A DNA stretch of 64,000 nucleotides from Flammeovirgaceae bacterium UBA7330 (GTDB lineage Bacteria; Bacteroidota; Bacteroidia; Cytophagales; Cyclobacteriaceae). The notes under the pieces were generated by a model that was given only the letters and a program-made list of their open reading frames with translations, did not search any database and was not told the DNA's origin. How positions within the stretch are numbered: position 1 is the stretch's first letter; each line of letters starts with the position of its first letter. The stretch spans positions 124,001-188,000 of the forward strand of contig DKPQ01000017.1 of assembly GCA_002471275.1 (NCBI GenBank), given 5' to 3'. Shown here one piece after another: positions 26,712 through 36,738 of the stretch. Made by a program: the position numbers and the translations under genes.

Positions 26712-27422
26712 ATGAAATTTTTGTTAGATCGGACGTCCTTTATTTTAAAAGGGCTGTTAATTGTTTGTTTGGTTGCATCAGGTCAGCTGGGAATAAGTGA
26801 TCCGGTAAGACCAGCGAAACAGGAAATTACCCCTGAGGAAAAAGCGGAAGGTTTTGTGTCGCTATTTAATGGCAAAGACCTGGAAGGCTGGCAAGGTAAT
26901 AAGACAGATTACTTTGCGGAAAATGGCAATTTGGTGATTGATCCAAGTCGTGGAGGAAAGGGAAATCTGTTTACCGGGAAGGAATACAGTGACTTCATCT
27001 TCAGATTTGAATTTCAACTCACTCCGGGAGCAAACAATGGATTGGGAATCAGGGCTCCGCTAGAAGGGGATGCAGCTTACAAAGGCATGGAAATCCAGAT
27101 CCTGGACAATACATCACCTAAATATGACGACATCAAACCCTACCAGGCACATGGTTCGGTTTATGGGGTAATAGCAGCTAAGAGAGGTCATCTGAAGCCT
27201 GTAGGCGAATGGAACGAAGAAGAAGTGTGGATCAAAGGCAATAAGATCAAAGTAACACTGAATGGTGTAGTGATCGTGGAAGGAGATATAAAAAAAGCAA
27301 GCAAGAAAGGCACCCTGGATGGGAAAGAGCACCCCGGATTGTTAAATAAAAGCGGATATATTGGCTTCCTCGGTCATGGTTCGGAGCTGAAATTCCGGAA
27401 TATCCGGATCAAGGAGCTTTAA
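26712..27422 (+). CDS. DUF1080 protein (3-keto-glycoside hydrolase/lyase-like)
   Basis: Exported beta-jelly-roll protein of 236 residues with a signal peptide at about 1-29. Hallmarks are GFVSLFNGKDLEGWQGNK, FIFRFEFQLTPGANNGLGIR, MEIQILDNTS, AHGSVYGVIAAKRGHLKP and the closing GYIGFLGHGSELKFRNIRIKEL. Characterised DUF1080 proteins cleave 3-keto-glycosides produced by sugar oxidoreductases. It heads a tight operon with a sulfatase, a rhamnosidase and the first DUF1553/DUF1501 pair. The tandem Gfo/Idh/MocA proteins at 56187-58928 could supply 3-keto substrates, but that link is inference. Confidence 0.85.
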   Translation: MKFLLDRTSFILKGLLIVCLVASGQLGISDPVRPAKQEITPEEKAEGFVSLFNGKDLEGWQGNKTDYFAENGNLVIDPSRGGKGNLFTGKEYSDFIFRFEFQLTPGANNGLGIRAPLEGDAAYKGMEIQILDNTSPKYDDIKPYQAHGSVYGVIAAKRGHLKPVGEWNEEEVWIKGNKIKVTLNGVVIVEGDIKKASKKGTLDGKEHPGLLNKSGYIGFLGHGSELKFRNIRIKEL

Positions 27423-27432
27423 ACTCACAACC

Positions 27433-28950
27433 ATGATTCAAATAAACACCACCCCTAACAAAATGGGAATTGTCATGATGACCTTCATGATGGCCTTTTC
27501 CCATTTGGCCTTTTCTAACTCAAATAAAACGGAGAAACCTAATATCCTGCTGATCGCCATCGATGATCTGAATGACTGGGTGGGCTACCTGGGTGGTCAT
27601 CCCCTGGTAAAAACACCCAACATGGATCGATTGGCTGCTATGGGTGTGGGATTTACCAATGCACATACGCAGGCTCCCGTATGTAACCCTTCCAGAACCA
27701 GTTTTATTACGGGTTTAAGACCCACAACAACAGGAATTTATGCATTAAATGGCTGGTTTAGGGATGTCGAGGGACTTGAAGATCATTTGACATTGCCCCA
27801 ATATTTTGAAAAGCATGGATATCAAACTTTGACAACAGGTAAGATATTTCATGATGCTTACCCTCCCGAAGATCGTAGAAAAGATGGCCCTGAATTCACC
27901 AAATGGGGATTTAAAGGAGGATTTCTACCCAGACCCGAACAACCAATTGTGAAAAATACCGGACATCCACTCATCGACTGGGGTGTATATCCGGATGAGG
28001 ACACTCAGCAGGATGACTGGAAAGTAGCTGACTGGGCAATCGAACAACTCAAAAATCCTCCAAAAAAAGACCCATTCTTCTTGTCTGTAGGGATTCGACA
28101 TCCTCATGTGCCTCTCTACGCTACGCAAAAGTGGTTTGACCTTTATCCCGAAGACGAGGTATTGCTTCCGGTTGTTCGTGCTGACGATCGGGATGATATT
28201 CCCTTTTTCTCATGGTACCTGCATTGGGACCTCCCCGAACCCAGGCTGGCCTGGCTGATGATGAACCATGAATGGAAGGCTAAGGTCAGAGGATATCTGG
28301 CCAGTGTCAGTTTTGCCGATATGCTGGTCGGAAGGCTCCTGGATGCATTGGAAAGAGAAGGTCTGATGGATAATACCATCATTGTATTGTTTTCAGATCA
28401 CGGTTACCATTTGGGAAGTAAAGCCATCTCAGGAAAGAATACGTTGTGGCACGAATCTACAAGAGTGCCACTCATTTTCTCGGGGCCGGGTATTAGGGAA
28501 GCCGGTAAGACAAGTGGGGAACCGGTTGAGTTGCTGGATATATTCCCAACTTTGGTTGATTTAGCTGGACTGCCAAAAAATGAAACCATAGATGGTCATA
28601 CGCTTCAACCCATTTTGAACAACATCAAAACACAAAGAGCATGGCCAGCCCATACCTGCCATGGACCTGGTAATCATAGTATAGTGACCAATCAATGGCG
28701 GTTTATCCAATATGCTGACGGTTCTGAGGAGTTATACAACATTGTGGAAGATCCCTATGAATGGAAAAACCTTGCAGGATTGGCTGGGTATGCACCGATT
28801 TTAAAATTATTAAGAACACATATTCCGGAAAACATCACCCCGCCAATGCCGGGCAACACTGTTCGTCTGTTGGAAATGAAAGACGGAGTTCCTTATTGGG
28901 AGGGCAAGGCCATTCATTCCGTTGATCCGATACCCATGAAGTTTGAATGA
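27433..28950 (+). CDS. Sulfatase, iduronate-2-sulfatase-like (S1 family)
   Basis: Exported type I sulfatase of 505 residues with a signal peptide at about 1-29. The formylglycine motif is C84-N-P-S-R88 (Cys type, needing an anaerobic or aerobic maturase encoded elsewhere). Metal ligands are D44-D45 (IAIDDLND) and D322-H323 (FSDHGYHLGSK). The APVCNPSRTSFITGLRP stretch, long YALNGWFRD loop and C-terminal subdomain resemble the iduronate-2-sulfatase group. The GH78 neighbour suggests a sulfated rhamnose- or uronate-containing glycan. The gap to DUF1080 is 10 bases. Confidence 0.92.
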   Translation: MIQINTTPNKMGIVMMTFMMAFSHLAFSNSNKTEKPNILLIAIDDLNDWVGYLGGHPLVKTPNMDRLAAMGVGFTNAHTQAPVCNPSRTSFITGLRPTTTGIYALNGWFRDVEGLEDHLTLPQYFEKHGYQTLTTGKIFHDAYPPEDRRKDGPEFTKWGFKGGFLPRPEQPIVKNTGHPLIDWGVYPDEDTQQDDWKVADWAIEQLKNPPKKDPFFLSVGIRHPHVPLYATQKWFDLYPEDEVLLPVVRADDRDDIPFFSWYLHWDLPEPRLAWLMMNHEWKAKVRGYLASVSFADMLVGRLLDALEREGLMDNTIIVLFSDHGYHLGSKAISGKNTLWHESTRVPLIFSGPGIREAGKTSGEPVELLDIFPTLVDLAGLPKNETIDGHTLQPILNNIKTQRAWPAHTCHGPGNHSIVTNQWRFIQYADGSEELYNIVEDPYEWKNLAGLAGYAPILKLLRTHIPENITPPMPGNTVRLLEMKDGVPYWEGKAIHSVDPIPMKFE

Positions 28951-28969
28951 TCTGACTAATATTTGATTT

Positions 28970-31753
28970 ATGAAGACTTTATACCCTTACATATCTATTC
29001 ATTTTTTACTGGTTATTTTCGTTGCTTTCAACTATTCCTGCACGGATTCAAGAGAGAAATATGCCCCAATGAACATCTCAAATCCAAGAGTTGAATACCA
29101 TGAAAACCCTGAAGGCATAGATGTTGAGAATCCAAGATTTAGTTGGGAACTGGAAGGAGAGGGCAGGAACAGGTCCCAGTCTGCGTACAGGATCATTGTT
29201 GCTTCCACACAGGATAAACTGGATCTTGCAAAGGGAGATATTTGGGATAGTGGGAAGGTTTTATCCAACGAAACAAATCAGATCAGCTACAAAGGAAAAG
29301 ACCTTTTATCCCTAAAAAAATATTTTTGGAAAATACAGGTTTGGGACGAAAATGACCAGGCTTCTGATTGGTCCACACAAGGGCAATGGTCAATGGGCAT
29401 TCTTAATTTTTCTGAGTGGAACGGGTTGTTTATAGGTCTCGATGTGGGTCACAGGATAGGGAACAAGTATGAGTCACTGTATTTACCCCCGGCCAGGTAT
29501 TTGAGAAAGTCCTTTATTGTAGACAAACCGATTAAACGAGCAATGCTCACAACAACTGCATTAGGTATCTATGAATTGAGTTTGAATGGCGCTAAGGTTG
29601 GTGATTATTATCTGACTCCCGGATGGACCGATTATAATAAGCGGCTGTATTATCAGACGTATGATATCACAGATGATCTTGCACAGGGAGAAAATGTAAT
29701 TGGTAGCATTATTGCCGATGGATGGTATGCAGGTTATCTGGGGTATGGTTTGCTGGTCAGGTTAGATAAAGTGAGGGGCTTTTATGGGGAAAATCCGTCT
29801 TTCATGGGGCAGCTCACGCTTGAATATGAAGATGGGACAAAGGAGATGATTGTGACGGATCAATCGTGGAAAGCAACTACCGGCCCTATCCAGGAAGCAG
29901 ACATCCTGATGGGTGAGAGATATGATGCCAGAATGGAGATGAAAGGTTGGGACAAACCCGGTTATGATGATCTGGATTGGAAAAAGCCAAAAGTTTATAC
30001 CTATCCGAATGGGAAATTACAGGCTTATCCAGGATCCTATATTCAGGAAAGAGATCGCATTATTCCGGTCAGCGTCAAAGAGCCTAAGCCGGGCGTTTAT
30101 GTTTTTGACCTGGGTAAAAATTTCGCCGGTATTGTTTCACTTAAGGTAAATGGAGAGGCTGGGGACGAGATAGAACTAAAATACGGAGAGCTGCTGAGGT
30201 CTGACGGAACGGTCATGACGGAAAATCTGAGAAAGGCAAGGGCCACAGATACCTATATTTTGAAAGGAGGAGGGGTTGAAATCTGGCAACCCAAATTCAC
30301 CTATCATGGATTTCAGTATGTGCAGCTGACGGGGCTTCGAGGAAAACCCGATCCGGAAACGATTACCGGGATTGTCCTGAGTTCGATTGAAGCTGATGCC
30401 AGCACTTTTACTACCTCCAACCCCATGAACAACCAGCTTTATGAAAATATTATCACAACCCAACTGGCCAACTTTTTCGAGGTTCCAACAGATTGTCCGC
30501 AGCGTGATGAACGTCTGGGATGGACGGGCGATGCGCAGATATATTCCCGGTCAGCCACTTACAATGCGGATGTGGCGTCATTTCTCACCAAATTTCTGAT
30601 TGACCTGGATGATGCCCAAAGATGGTATGGTGCGTATCCTAATTTTGCCCCTTTTCCTTACTCGAGACCCAACCAGTATTCACCTGCATGGATGGATGCC
30701 GGTGTGATCATCCCTTATACCATGTATAAGGTGTATGGAGATACCCGAATCGTGGAGTATATGTATCCCGGTATGGAGAAGTTTATGGAGTTTCAGGAAG
30801 ATGCCAGTACAAATTTTCTGAGACCTGGTGGTGGAAACAATTGGGGCGACTGGCTTTCGGTAGATGAAACGACCAGCCACGATTTTATTGCTTCTGCTTT
30901 TTATGGTTATGATGCTGATCTGATGGCAAAAATGGCCGGGGCTATTGGAAAAGAAGCAGATGTGAGGAAATACAAAATCTTATTTGATAACATCAAAGCA
31001 GCTTTTTCTGAGAAATATATCAAAGCAGATGGTCATACCATCGAGGAAAGCCAGACATCCTATGCGCTGGCACTCTACTTCAACCTCTACCCCGATGAAT
31101 TGGCAGAAGCAGGCGCTGCCAGGCTTGCAGAAAAAATTCGCGATAATGGCAACCGGTTCTCAAGTGGATTTCTTGGTACCAAATATATTATGCTTGTACT
31201 GGCTCAATATGGATACACTGACCTCGCATACAAACTCTTTAAGCAGACTGAATATCCCAGTTGGGGATACTCGGTAATAAATGGAAGCACCTCTATCTGG
31301 GAAAGGTGGAACAGCTATTCTAAGGATCCGGATCAAAATTCTCAGATCAACGCACAGATGAACTCATTTAGTCATTATGCTTTCGGGTCAGTTGCTGAAT
31401 GGATGTTTATCCATGCGCTTGGCATAGACACTGAAGGTTCCGGATACAGGAATATTATCATTAAACCGACGGTGAGCAGGGAAATGAACGAATTAAAGGG
31501 CAGCTACCGAAGTATCAATGGCACTATTTCCACCGCATGGAACTGGGAAGATGATAGGTTCACCCTTAAAATTTCAGTCCCGGCCAATACTTCAGCAAAA
31601 GTGATCATTCCTGCAAGTGAAAGTTCAAGTATCAGGGAAGGTGATAACTTATTGGAGGAAGTCCGAGAAGTGGAGATTTTGAAGGTGGAAAATGAACAAA
31701 TGACTGTTTCGATTGGATCCGGGGATTACACGTTTACCTCCACGTTGAAATAA
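28970..31753 (+). CDS. GH78 alpha-L-rhamnosidase
   Basis: Lipoprotein or secreted inverting rhamnosidase of 927 residues (lipobox-like NYSCTD, Cys24). Domain order is an N-terminal Bac_rhamnosid fibronectin-like domain (about 33-145, NPRVEYHENPEGIDVENPRF), beta domains with the carbohydrate-binding-like WYAGYLGYG region, a third beta domain, then an (alpha/alpha)6 barrel from about 480. The catalytic-region motif D508-C-P-Q-R-D-E-R-L-G-W-T-G-D521 is intact, and WERWNSY near residue 780 supplies the second acid. A C-terminal beta domain closes it. It releases terminal alpha-L-rhamnose, fitting an adjacent sulfatase that removes sulfate from such units. Confidence 0.95.
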   Translation: MKTLYPYISIHFLLVIFVAFNYSCTDSREKYAPMNISNPRVEYHENPEGIDVENPRFSWELEGEGRNRSQSAYRIIVASTQDKLDLAKGDIWDSGKVLSNETNQISYKGKDLLSLKKYFWKIQVWDENDQASDWSTQGQWSMGILNFSEWNGLFIGLDVGHRIGNKYESLYLPPARYLRKSFIVDKPIKRAMLTTTALGIYELSLNGAKVGDYYLTPGWTDYNKRLYYQTYDITDDLAQGENVIGSIIADGWYAGYLGYGLLVRLDKVRGFYGENPSFMGQLTLEYEDGTKEMIVTDQSWKATTGPIQEADILMGERYDARMEMKGWDKPGYDDLDWKKPKVYTYPNGKLQAYPGSYIQERDRIIPVSVKEPKPGVYVFDLGKNFAGIVSLKVNGEAGDEIELKYGELLRSDGTVMTENLRKARATDTYILKGGGVEIWQPKFTYHGFQYVQLTGLRGKPDPETITGIVLSSIEADASTFTTSNPMNNQLYENIITTQLANFFEVPTDCPQRDERLGWTGDAQIYSRSATYNADVASFLTKFLIDLDDAQRWYGAYPNFAPFPYSRPNQYSPAWMDAGVIIPYTMYKVYGDTRIVEYMYPGMEKFMEFQEDASTNFLRPGGGNNWGDWLSVDETTSHDFIASAFYGYDADLMAKMAGAIGKEADVRKYKILFDNIKAAFSEKYIKADGHTIEESQTSYALALYFNLYPDELAEAGAARLAEKIRDNGNRFSSGFLGTKYIMLVLAQYGYTDLAYKLFKQTEYPSWGYSVINGSTSIWERWNSYSKDPDQNSQINAQMNSFSHYAFGSVAEWMFIHALGIDTEGSGYRNIIIKPTVSREMNELKGSYRSINGTISTAWNWEDDRFTLKISVPANTSAKVIIPASESSSIREGDNLLEEVREVEILKVENEQMTVSIGSGDYTFTSTLK

Positions 31754-31826
31754 GAACTTATGCCACTGCTGTTCGAATCACCATCCCGTTTATTAACTTT
31801 AAGTACTTTATGATAGCGAGAGAAGA

Positions 31827-34800
31827 ATGAAATTGTTGAGTCTGATTGTTTTCCTTGTTGTCTTATCTTTTTTTTCCTGTAAACAGGAGCTTCCGGAAGA
31901 GGTCCAATTAGCTTATAATAACCTACCTGAAGCATTGGATTTTAATATCCATGTCAGGCCTATACTTTCAGATAAATGCTTTTTATGTCATGGTCCTGAT
32001 AAAGAAAAGCAGCAGGCGGGATTGAGGTTGGATTTTGCTGAGTTTGCATATCAAAAACTGCAGGAATCAGGTAAGACAGCCATTGTGCCCGGAAACCTGG
32101 CAAAAAGTGAGGTTTTTCGCCGTATCCTGTCTGATGATCCGGACATTCTGATGCCATCACCGAAATCCAATCTTAGCCTGACCGATCATGAAAAAGCCGT
32201 GCTGATACGATGGATCGAGGAGGGTGCTGAATACAAGCCACACTGGGCTTATGTGAAACCGGAAAAACCTACGGTGCCTCATAACAGCGACAACGAATGG
32301 ATTACAAATCCAATTGACCAATTTGTGCTGAGAAGATTGAATGAGCATACCCTAATACCTTCTCCGGTAGCTGATAAAGAAACCCTGCTTCGAAGAGTAT
32401 CATTAGACCTGACAGGCCTACCGCCCACGAAAGAAGAAATTGATGATTACCTGAATGACACAGCATCAAATGCTTATGAAAAGGCAGTTGACAGGCTAAT
32501 GACATCACCACATTATGGGGAGAAAATGGCCCAGGATTGGGTAGATCTTGCCAGGTTTGCAGATACTCATGGTTACAGCATAGATGGATTCAGAGACATG
32601 AGTCCATGGCGTGACTGGGTGATAAAGGCATTCAATGAAAACCTACCTTATGACCAGTTTTTGACCTGGCAACTGGCTGGTGATCTACTGGAAAATCCAA
32701 CCAGAGATCAGCTGATAGCTACTGGTTTCAACAGATTACATCCTCAAAATATGGAAGGGGGTATTGTGCCCGAGGAATTCCGGGTCGAATATGTTTTGGA
32801 CAGGACCAATACGTTTGGAAAAGCTTTCATGGCCCAATCACTGGAATGTGCAAGATGCCATGATCATAAATATGATCCTGTCTCACAAAAAGAGTATTAC
32901 GAATTGTCTAGCTTCTTCAATAACGTAAATGAAGCGGGTCAAATCTCCTACGATGCTGCAATGCCGGTTCCAACCATCCTGCTTACAAGCGAAGAAACAG
33001 ATCAGACCATTTTGTATCTACAAGAGAAAATAAGCTTAAAAGAAGAAGATATTGAGGATATATTCGTTTCCCCGCCTGGGTTTGAACAATGGCTCAAAGG
33101 GAATCGCTATTCAGACATCACCAATTCCACTTACCCAAAATCAATAGAAGCTCATTATAGTTTCGAAAAACAACTTCGAAATGAAATCAATCCTTCACAG
33201 AAAGGAGAAATGAAAAGCTTCGGTTCAGACCTTGAGGAAAGTGTAATAGTAAAGGGTAAAAATGGTCAGGGGTTAAAACTGGATGGTGATGCGTGGCTGG
33301 ATTGTGGTGAGGTTGGCAGGTTTAGGAGCAGCAACCCATTCAGTGTGGGTATCTATGTAAATATTCCTCAGGACATTGAGAACGGGGTCATTTTTCATAA
33401 AGGTAACGGTGCTGCTCTTTACAATTTCAGAGGATTTCACCTGGCATTGAAAAACAATAAGCTTGAAGTGCTAATGGCAAATACAGCCCCAGACAACGCA
33501 ATCATCGAATATGGGCCGAACATTCCGAGAGACACGTGGATACATCTGGCCATGACTTATGATGGATCAAGTAAAGCTTCCGGGCTTAAGGCTTATTTGA
33601 ATGGTGACGAGATCAAAACTCAAACAGAAGTCGATAACCTGTACAAAGACATCTTTTTTATAACTGATGAAGAAAAAAAGGACAGCGAACCGGGTTTACA
33701 GGTCGGTGCCCGCTGGCGGGGAAAGGGAATAGGTAATGCGGTGGTTGATGACGTGATGACATTTAAGCGGGAGTTGACCCAACTTGAAATACAAATGATC
33801 GCCAATAGAAAAAGCGTACAGGAGTTGATAGAAACTGACCATACAGCGATCACTAGCAGTCAAAAAGATCTTCTGAGGGAATACTACATTCATCATTCTT
33901 TACAATTTCAGCAAGCTCAGAAGACACTTGAAAAATTAAGAATGACATTGGCCGATAGTGTTGAAAATATCAGGGAATTTATGGTGATGAAAGAGATGGA
34001 GACACCCAGAAAAGCCTTTGTTCTTCAACGGGGTTTGTATCATTCTCCGGGAGAGGAGGTTTATCCAAATACGCCAAAAAGCATCCTGGATTTTCCGGAG
34101 GAATTACCGAAAAACAGACTCGGTCTGGCTCAATGGTTAGTAGACCCTGATCATCCACTGACAGCCAGGGTAGCGGTAAATAGGTACTGGCAAAACTTTT
34201 TTGGCAGGGGTTTGGTAAAAACCACTGAAGATTTTGGCAATCAGGGCGCCCGACCCAGTCATCCTGAATTACTGGATTGGCTTGCAGTCAGTTTTATCGA
34301 ATCAGGATGGGATGTAAAGGCCTTGCAAAAGCAAATCGTCATGTCATCAACCTACAGACAGGATTCCAGAGCCAGCAAGGAGTTGATAGACATGGATAGA
34401 GACAATGAACTCTTGGCCCGAGGCCCGGTCACCAGACTGACAGGAGAAATGCTCAGAGATAATGCATTGTCAGCCAGCGGATTGTTGAACCGGGAAATTG
34501 GTGGGAAAAGCGTAAAACCCTATCAGCCTGAAGGTCTTTGGAGGGTAAATGGTAAAGAATATGACCAGGATAAAGGAGAGAATTTGTACCGCAGAAGTCT
34601 TTATACCTTTTGGAAACGATCTGCACCTCACCCCACGTTGGCTACTTTTGATGTACCGGAACGAAGTGAATGTACGGTGAGGCGGCAAAAGACAAACACA
34701 CCCTTGCAGGCGCTAGTACTTCTTAATGATCCAACCTATCTAGAATGTGCAAAAGTGATTGGGGCCAGCGTCACCCTACAGGATGATCCAGGTCAGGGAA

Positions 34801-35039
34801 TTCGCGATGCCTTCGTGAGCCTTACAGGAAGGTATCCTTCACAAAAAGAATTGGAAATTCTTATGCAATTAAGAGAGAAACAACTCACAAAATTTCTGGA
34901 GACACCCTCAAAAGTTGAGGGGTGGATTTCAGCTGGTGAGTACGAAATTGATCAAAAACTTAAGTTTCAGGAAGTAGCTGCCAATGCAGTTACAATCAGT
35001 ACGATCATGAATGCTGATGCTACCATTACTAAAAGATAA
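31827..35039 (+). CDS. Cytochrome-c-like DUF1549/DUF1553 lipoprotein with internal LamG domain
   Basis: Exported protein of 1070 residues with lipobox Cys18 (VLSFFSC). Order: planctomycete-type cytochrome c domain (PSCyt1) with haem motif C51-F-L-C54-H55, DUF1549 at about 155-365 ending in a second CxxCH (C342-A-R-C345-H346, DHKYDP), a LamG jelly roll at about 450-640 (HYSFEKQL, NPFSVGIYVNI, WIHLAMTYDGSS), then DUF1553 at about 690-1000 (NRLGLAQWLVDPDHPLTARV, NRYWQNFFGRGLVKTTEDFG, RRQKTNTPLQALVLLNDP). The protein family has no established biochemical role. DUF1501 follows after 3 bases. The LamG insert is missing from the paralogue at 38003. Confidence 0.88.
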   Translation: MKLLSLIVFLVVLSFFSCKQELPEEVQLAYNNLPEALDFNIHVRPILSDKCFLCHGPDKEKQQAGLRLDFAEFAYQKLQESGKTAIVPGNLAKSEVFRRILSDDPDILMPSPKSNLSLTDHEKAVLIRWIEEGAEYKPHWAYVKPEKPTVPHNSDNEWITNPIDQFVLRRLNEHTLIPSPVADKETLLRRVSLDLTGLPPTKEEIDDYLNDTASNAYEKAVDRLMTSPHYGEKMAQDWVDLARFADTHGYSIDGFRDMSPWRDWVIKAFNENLPYDQFLTWQLAGDLLENPTRDQLIATGFNRLHPQNMEGGIVPEEFRVEYVLDRTNTFGKAFMAQSLECARCHDHKYDPVSQKEYYELSSFFNNVNEAGQISYDAAMPVPTILLTSEETDQTILYLQEKISLKEEDIEDIFVSPPGFEQWLKGNRYSDITNSTYPKSIEAHYSFEKQLRNEINPSQKGEMKSFGSDLEESVIVKGKNGQGLKLDGDAWLDCGEVGRFRSSNPFSVGIYVNIPQDIENGVIFHKGNGAALYNFRGFHLALKNNKLEVLMANTAPDNAIIEYGPNIPRDTWIHLAMTYDGSSKASGLKAYLNGDEIKTQTEVDNLYKDIFFITDEEKKDSEPGLQVGARWRGKGIGNAVVDDVMTFKRELTQLEIQMIANRKSVQELIETDHTAITSSQKDLLREYYIHHSLQFQQAQKTLEKLRMTLADSVENIREFMVMKEMETPRKAFVLQRGLYHSPGEEVYPNTPKSILDFPEELPKNRLGLAQWLVDPDHPLTARVAVNRYWQNFFGRGLVKTTEDFGNQGARPSHPELLDWLAVSFIESGWDVKALQKQIVMSSTYRQDSRASKELIDMDRDNELLARGPVTRLTGEMLRDNALSASGLLNREIGGKSVKPYQPEGLWRVNGKEYDQDKGENLYRRSLYTFWKRSAPHPTLATFDVPERSECTVRRQKTNTPLQALVLLNDPTYLECAKVIGASVTLQDDPGQGIRDAFVSLTGRYPSQKELEILMQLREKQLTKFLETPSKVEGWISAGEYEIDQKLKFQEVAANAVTISTIMNADATITKR

Positions 35040-35042
35040 GAC

Positions 35043-36533
35043 ATGTGTAATCATCATGACAAAAAAGCATTTCGATCTCAGGACAAAGAACTGAATGAAC
35101 TTCAGGGTGCCATTGACCGCAGGAAATTCCTGACTAAAACCTCTATGGGCCTGGGAGCCATGGCCCTCGGATCCTTGTTGGGCACCGAGCGTGTTTTTGC
35201 ATCTCCTATAGAAAACACGAATTCTTTACGCACGGGCTTACCACATTTTACACCGAGGGCCAAGCGCATTGTTTACCTTTTTCAAAGTGGCGGACCTTCA
35301 CAGTTTGAAACCTTTGATTATAAGCCGAAACTTGTTGACCTGTTTGGCACAGAATTACCAGATACTGTAAGAAATGGCCAGCGTTTGACAGGGATGAGTG
35401 CTGATCAAACCAGTTTGCCGATAGCGCCTTCGATATATAACTTCAAACAATACGGGGAATCCAGACAGTGGGTAAGTGAGCTCATGCCCTATACAGCTGA
35501 AGTGGTAGATGATCTTTGCTTTATAAAATCACTCTATACGGAGCAGATCAACCATGATCCTGCTATCACCTTTTTTCAAACCGGCCACCAGCTTCCTGGG
35601 AGACCTTCCATTGGATCATGGTTGAGCTATGGTCTGGGTTCGGAAAATCAGAATTTGCCCGCCTTCATCGTTCTGGTCTCTAAAAACGGTAGCGGACAGC
35701 CGCTTTACACCCGGTTGTGGGGTAACGGATTTCTGCCTACAGAGCATCAGGGTGTTCAATTCAGATCAGGAAAAGATCCTGTCCTGTATTTGAACAATCC
35801 GGAAAATTATGATGGAGAGGATAGGAGAGAGATGCTTGATTATCTGAAAAAACTCAATGATATTCAATATGATGTTTATGGAGATCCTGAGATTAAGGCC
35901 AGGATGTCGCAGTATGAGATGGCTTATCGTATGCAGTCATCCGTGCCAGAACTTACGGACATCAGCGGAGAGCCGGACCATATCTATGAAATGTATGGAA
36001 AAGATAGCCGCGATCCGGGTACATATGCAGCAAATTGTTTATTAGCGCGAAAGCTGTTGGAAAAAGATGTGCGGTTTGTTCAATTATATCATCAGGGCTG
36101 GGATCAGCATTCGAGTCTGCCAAATGGCATTAAAAATCAATGTAAAAATACCGATCAGGCTACTGCAGCACTGATTAAAGACCTGAAGCAAAGGGGCCTT
36201 CTGGAAGATACACTAGTCATTTGGGGAGGTGAGTTTGGCCGAACAGTCTATTCACAGGGTGAGCTGACTACAAAAAATTACGGGCGCGATCATCACCCGC
36301 GATGCTTCACTGTTTGGATGGCCGGAGCTGGAGTAAAGTCCGGATTTTCTTATGGTGAGACGGATGACTTTAGCTACAATATCACAGAAAACCCGGTTCA
36401 TGTCCATGATTTCCATGCGACCATGCTACATCTGGCGGGGATCGATCACGAAAGATTAACCTTCAAACACCAGGGTAGGAGATATCGATTGACTGATGTT
36501 CATGGTCATGTGGTAAAAGATATTTTAGCCTGA
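35043..36533 (+). CDS. Tat-exported DUF1501 protein, alkaline-phosphatase/sulfatase-fold
   Basis: 496-residue protein with a twin-arginine signal (DRRKFLTKTSMGLGAMALGS, about residues 25-44), so it is probably exported folded, perhaps with a cofactor. DUF1501 belongs to the alkaline-phosphatase superfamily. Visible landmarks are IVYLFQSGGPSQFETFDYKP, NHDPAITFFQTGHQLPGRPS, VRFVQLYHQGWDQHS, LVIWGGEFGRTVYSQ, GRDHHPRCFTVWMAGAGVK and VHVHDFHATMLHLAGIDHE. The conserved His/Asp-rich segments could bind metal, but no formylglycine motif is present. It is always paired with the DUF1553 protein here (3-base gap), implying a two-component function. The activity is unknown. Confidence 0.88.
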   Translation: MCNHHDKKAFRSQDKELNELQGAIDRRKFLTKTSMGLGAMALGSLLGTERVFASPIENTNSLRTGLPHFTPRAKRIVYLFQSGGPSQFETFDYKPKLVDLFGTELPDTVRNGQRLTGMSADQTSLPIAPSIYNFKQYGESRQWVSELMPYTAEVVDDLCFIKSLYTEQINHDPAITFFQTGHQLPGRPSIGSWLSYGLGSENQNLPAFIVLVSKNGSGQPLYTRLWGNGFLPTEHQGVQFRSGKDPVLYLNNPENYDGEDRREMLDYLKKLNDIQYDVYGDPEIKARMSQYEMAYRMQSSVPELTDISGEPDHIYEMYGKDSRDPGTYAANCLLARKLLEKDVRFVQLYHQGWDQHSSLPNGIKNQCKNTDQATAALIKDLKQRGLLEDTLVIWGGEFGRTVYSQGELTTKNYGRDHHPRCFTVWMAGAGVKSGFSYGETDDFSYNITENPVHVHDFHATMLHLAGIDHERLTFKHQGRRYRLTDVHGHVVKDILA

Positions 36534-36738
36534 CGTGAATAAAGCAGGCTGTAGTGGTAATTGGTTTAGGTCGGTAATTTTTTTCAAAACACACAAAACC
36601 GGATGACTTGGGGTTGGCCCCCTTAGGGATGCCTGATGGCAGGGGCGAGGGAAGGCAATCGCTCACCCGCGAGATCTGCCATCTGGCGGAGACCCACCAC
36701 ACAGCTATATCGTCGAACTCAGGTTATTAGGAGGACTC
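36534..36738. other. GC-rich, hairpin-rich intergenic stretch
   Basis: Between convergent genes. Bases 36600-36715 are richer in G/C than their surroundings and contain several short inverted repeats (GGGG-TTGG-CCCC, GCCTGATGGC, CCGC...GCGG). A TAGGAG/CTCCTA hairpin at 36728-36741 overlaps the stop codon of the GDSL gene. There is no convincing coding frame and no tRNA shape. It may be a terminator region or a dispersed repeat. Confidence 0.35.
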
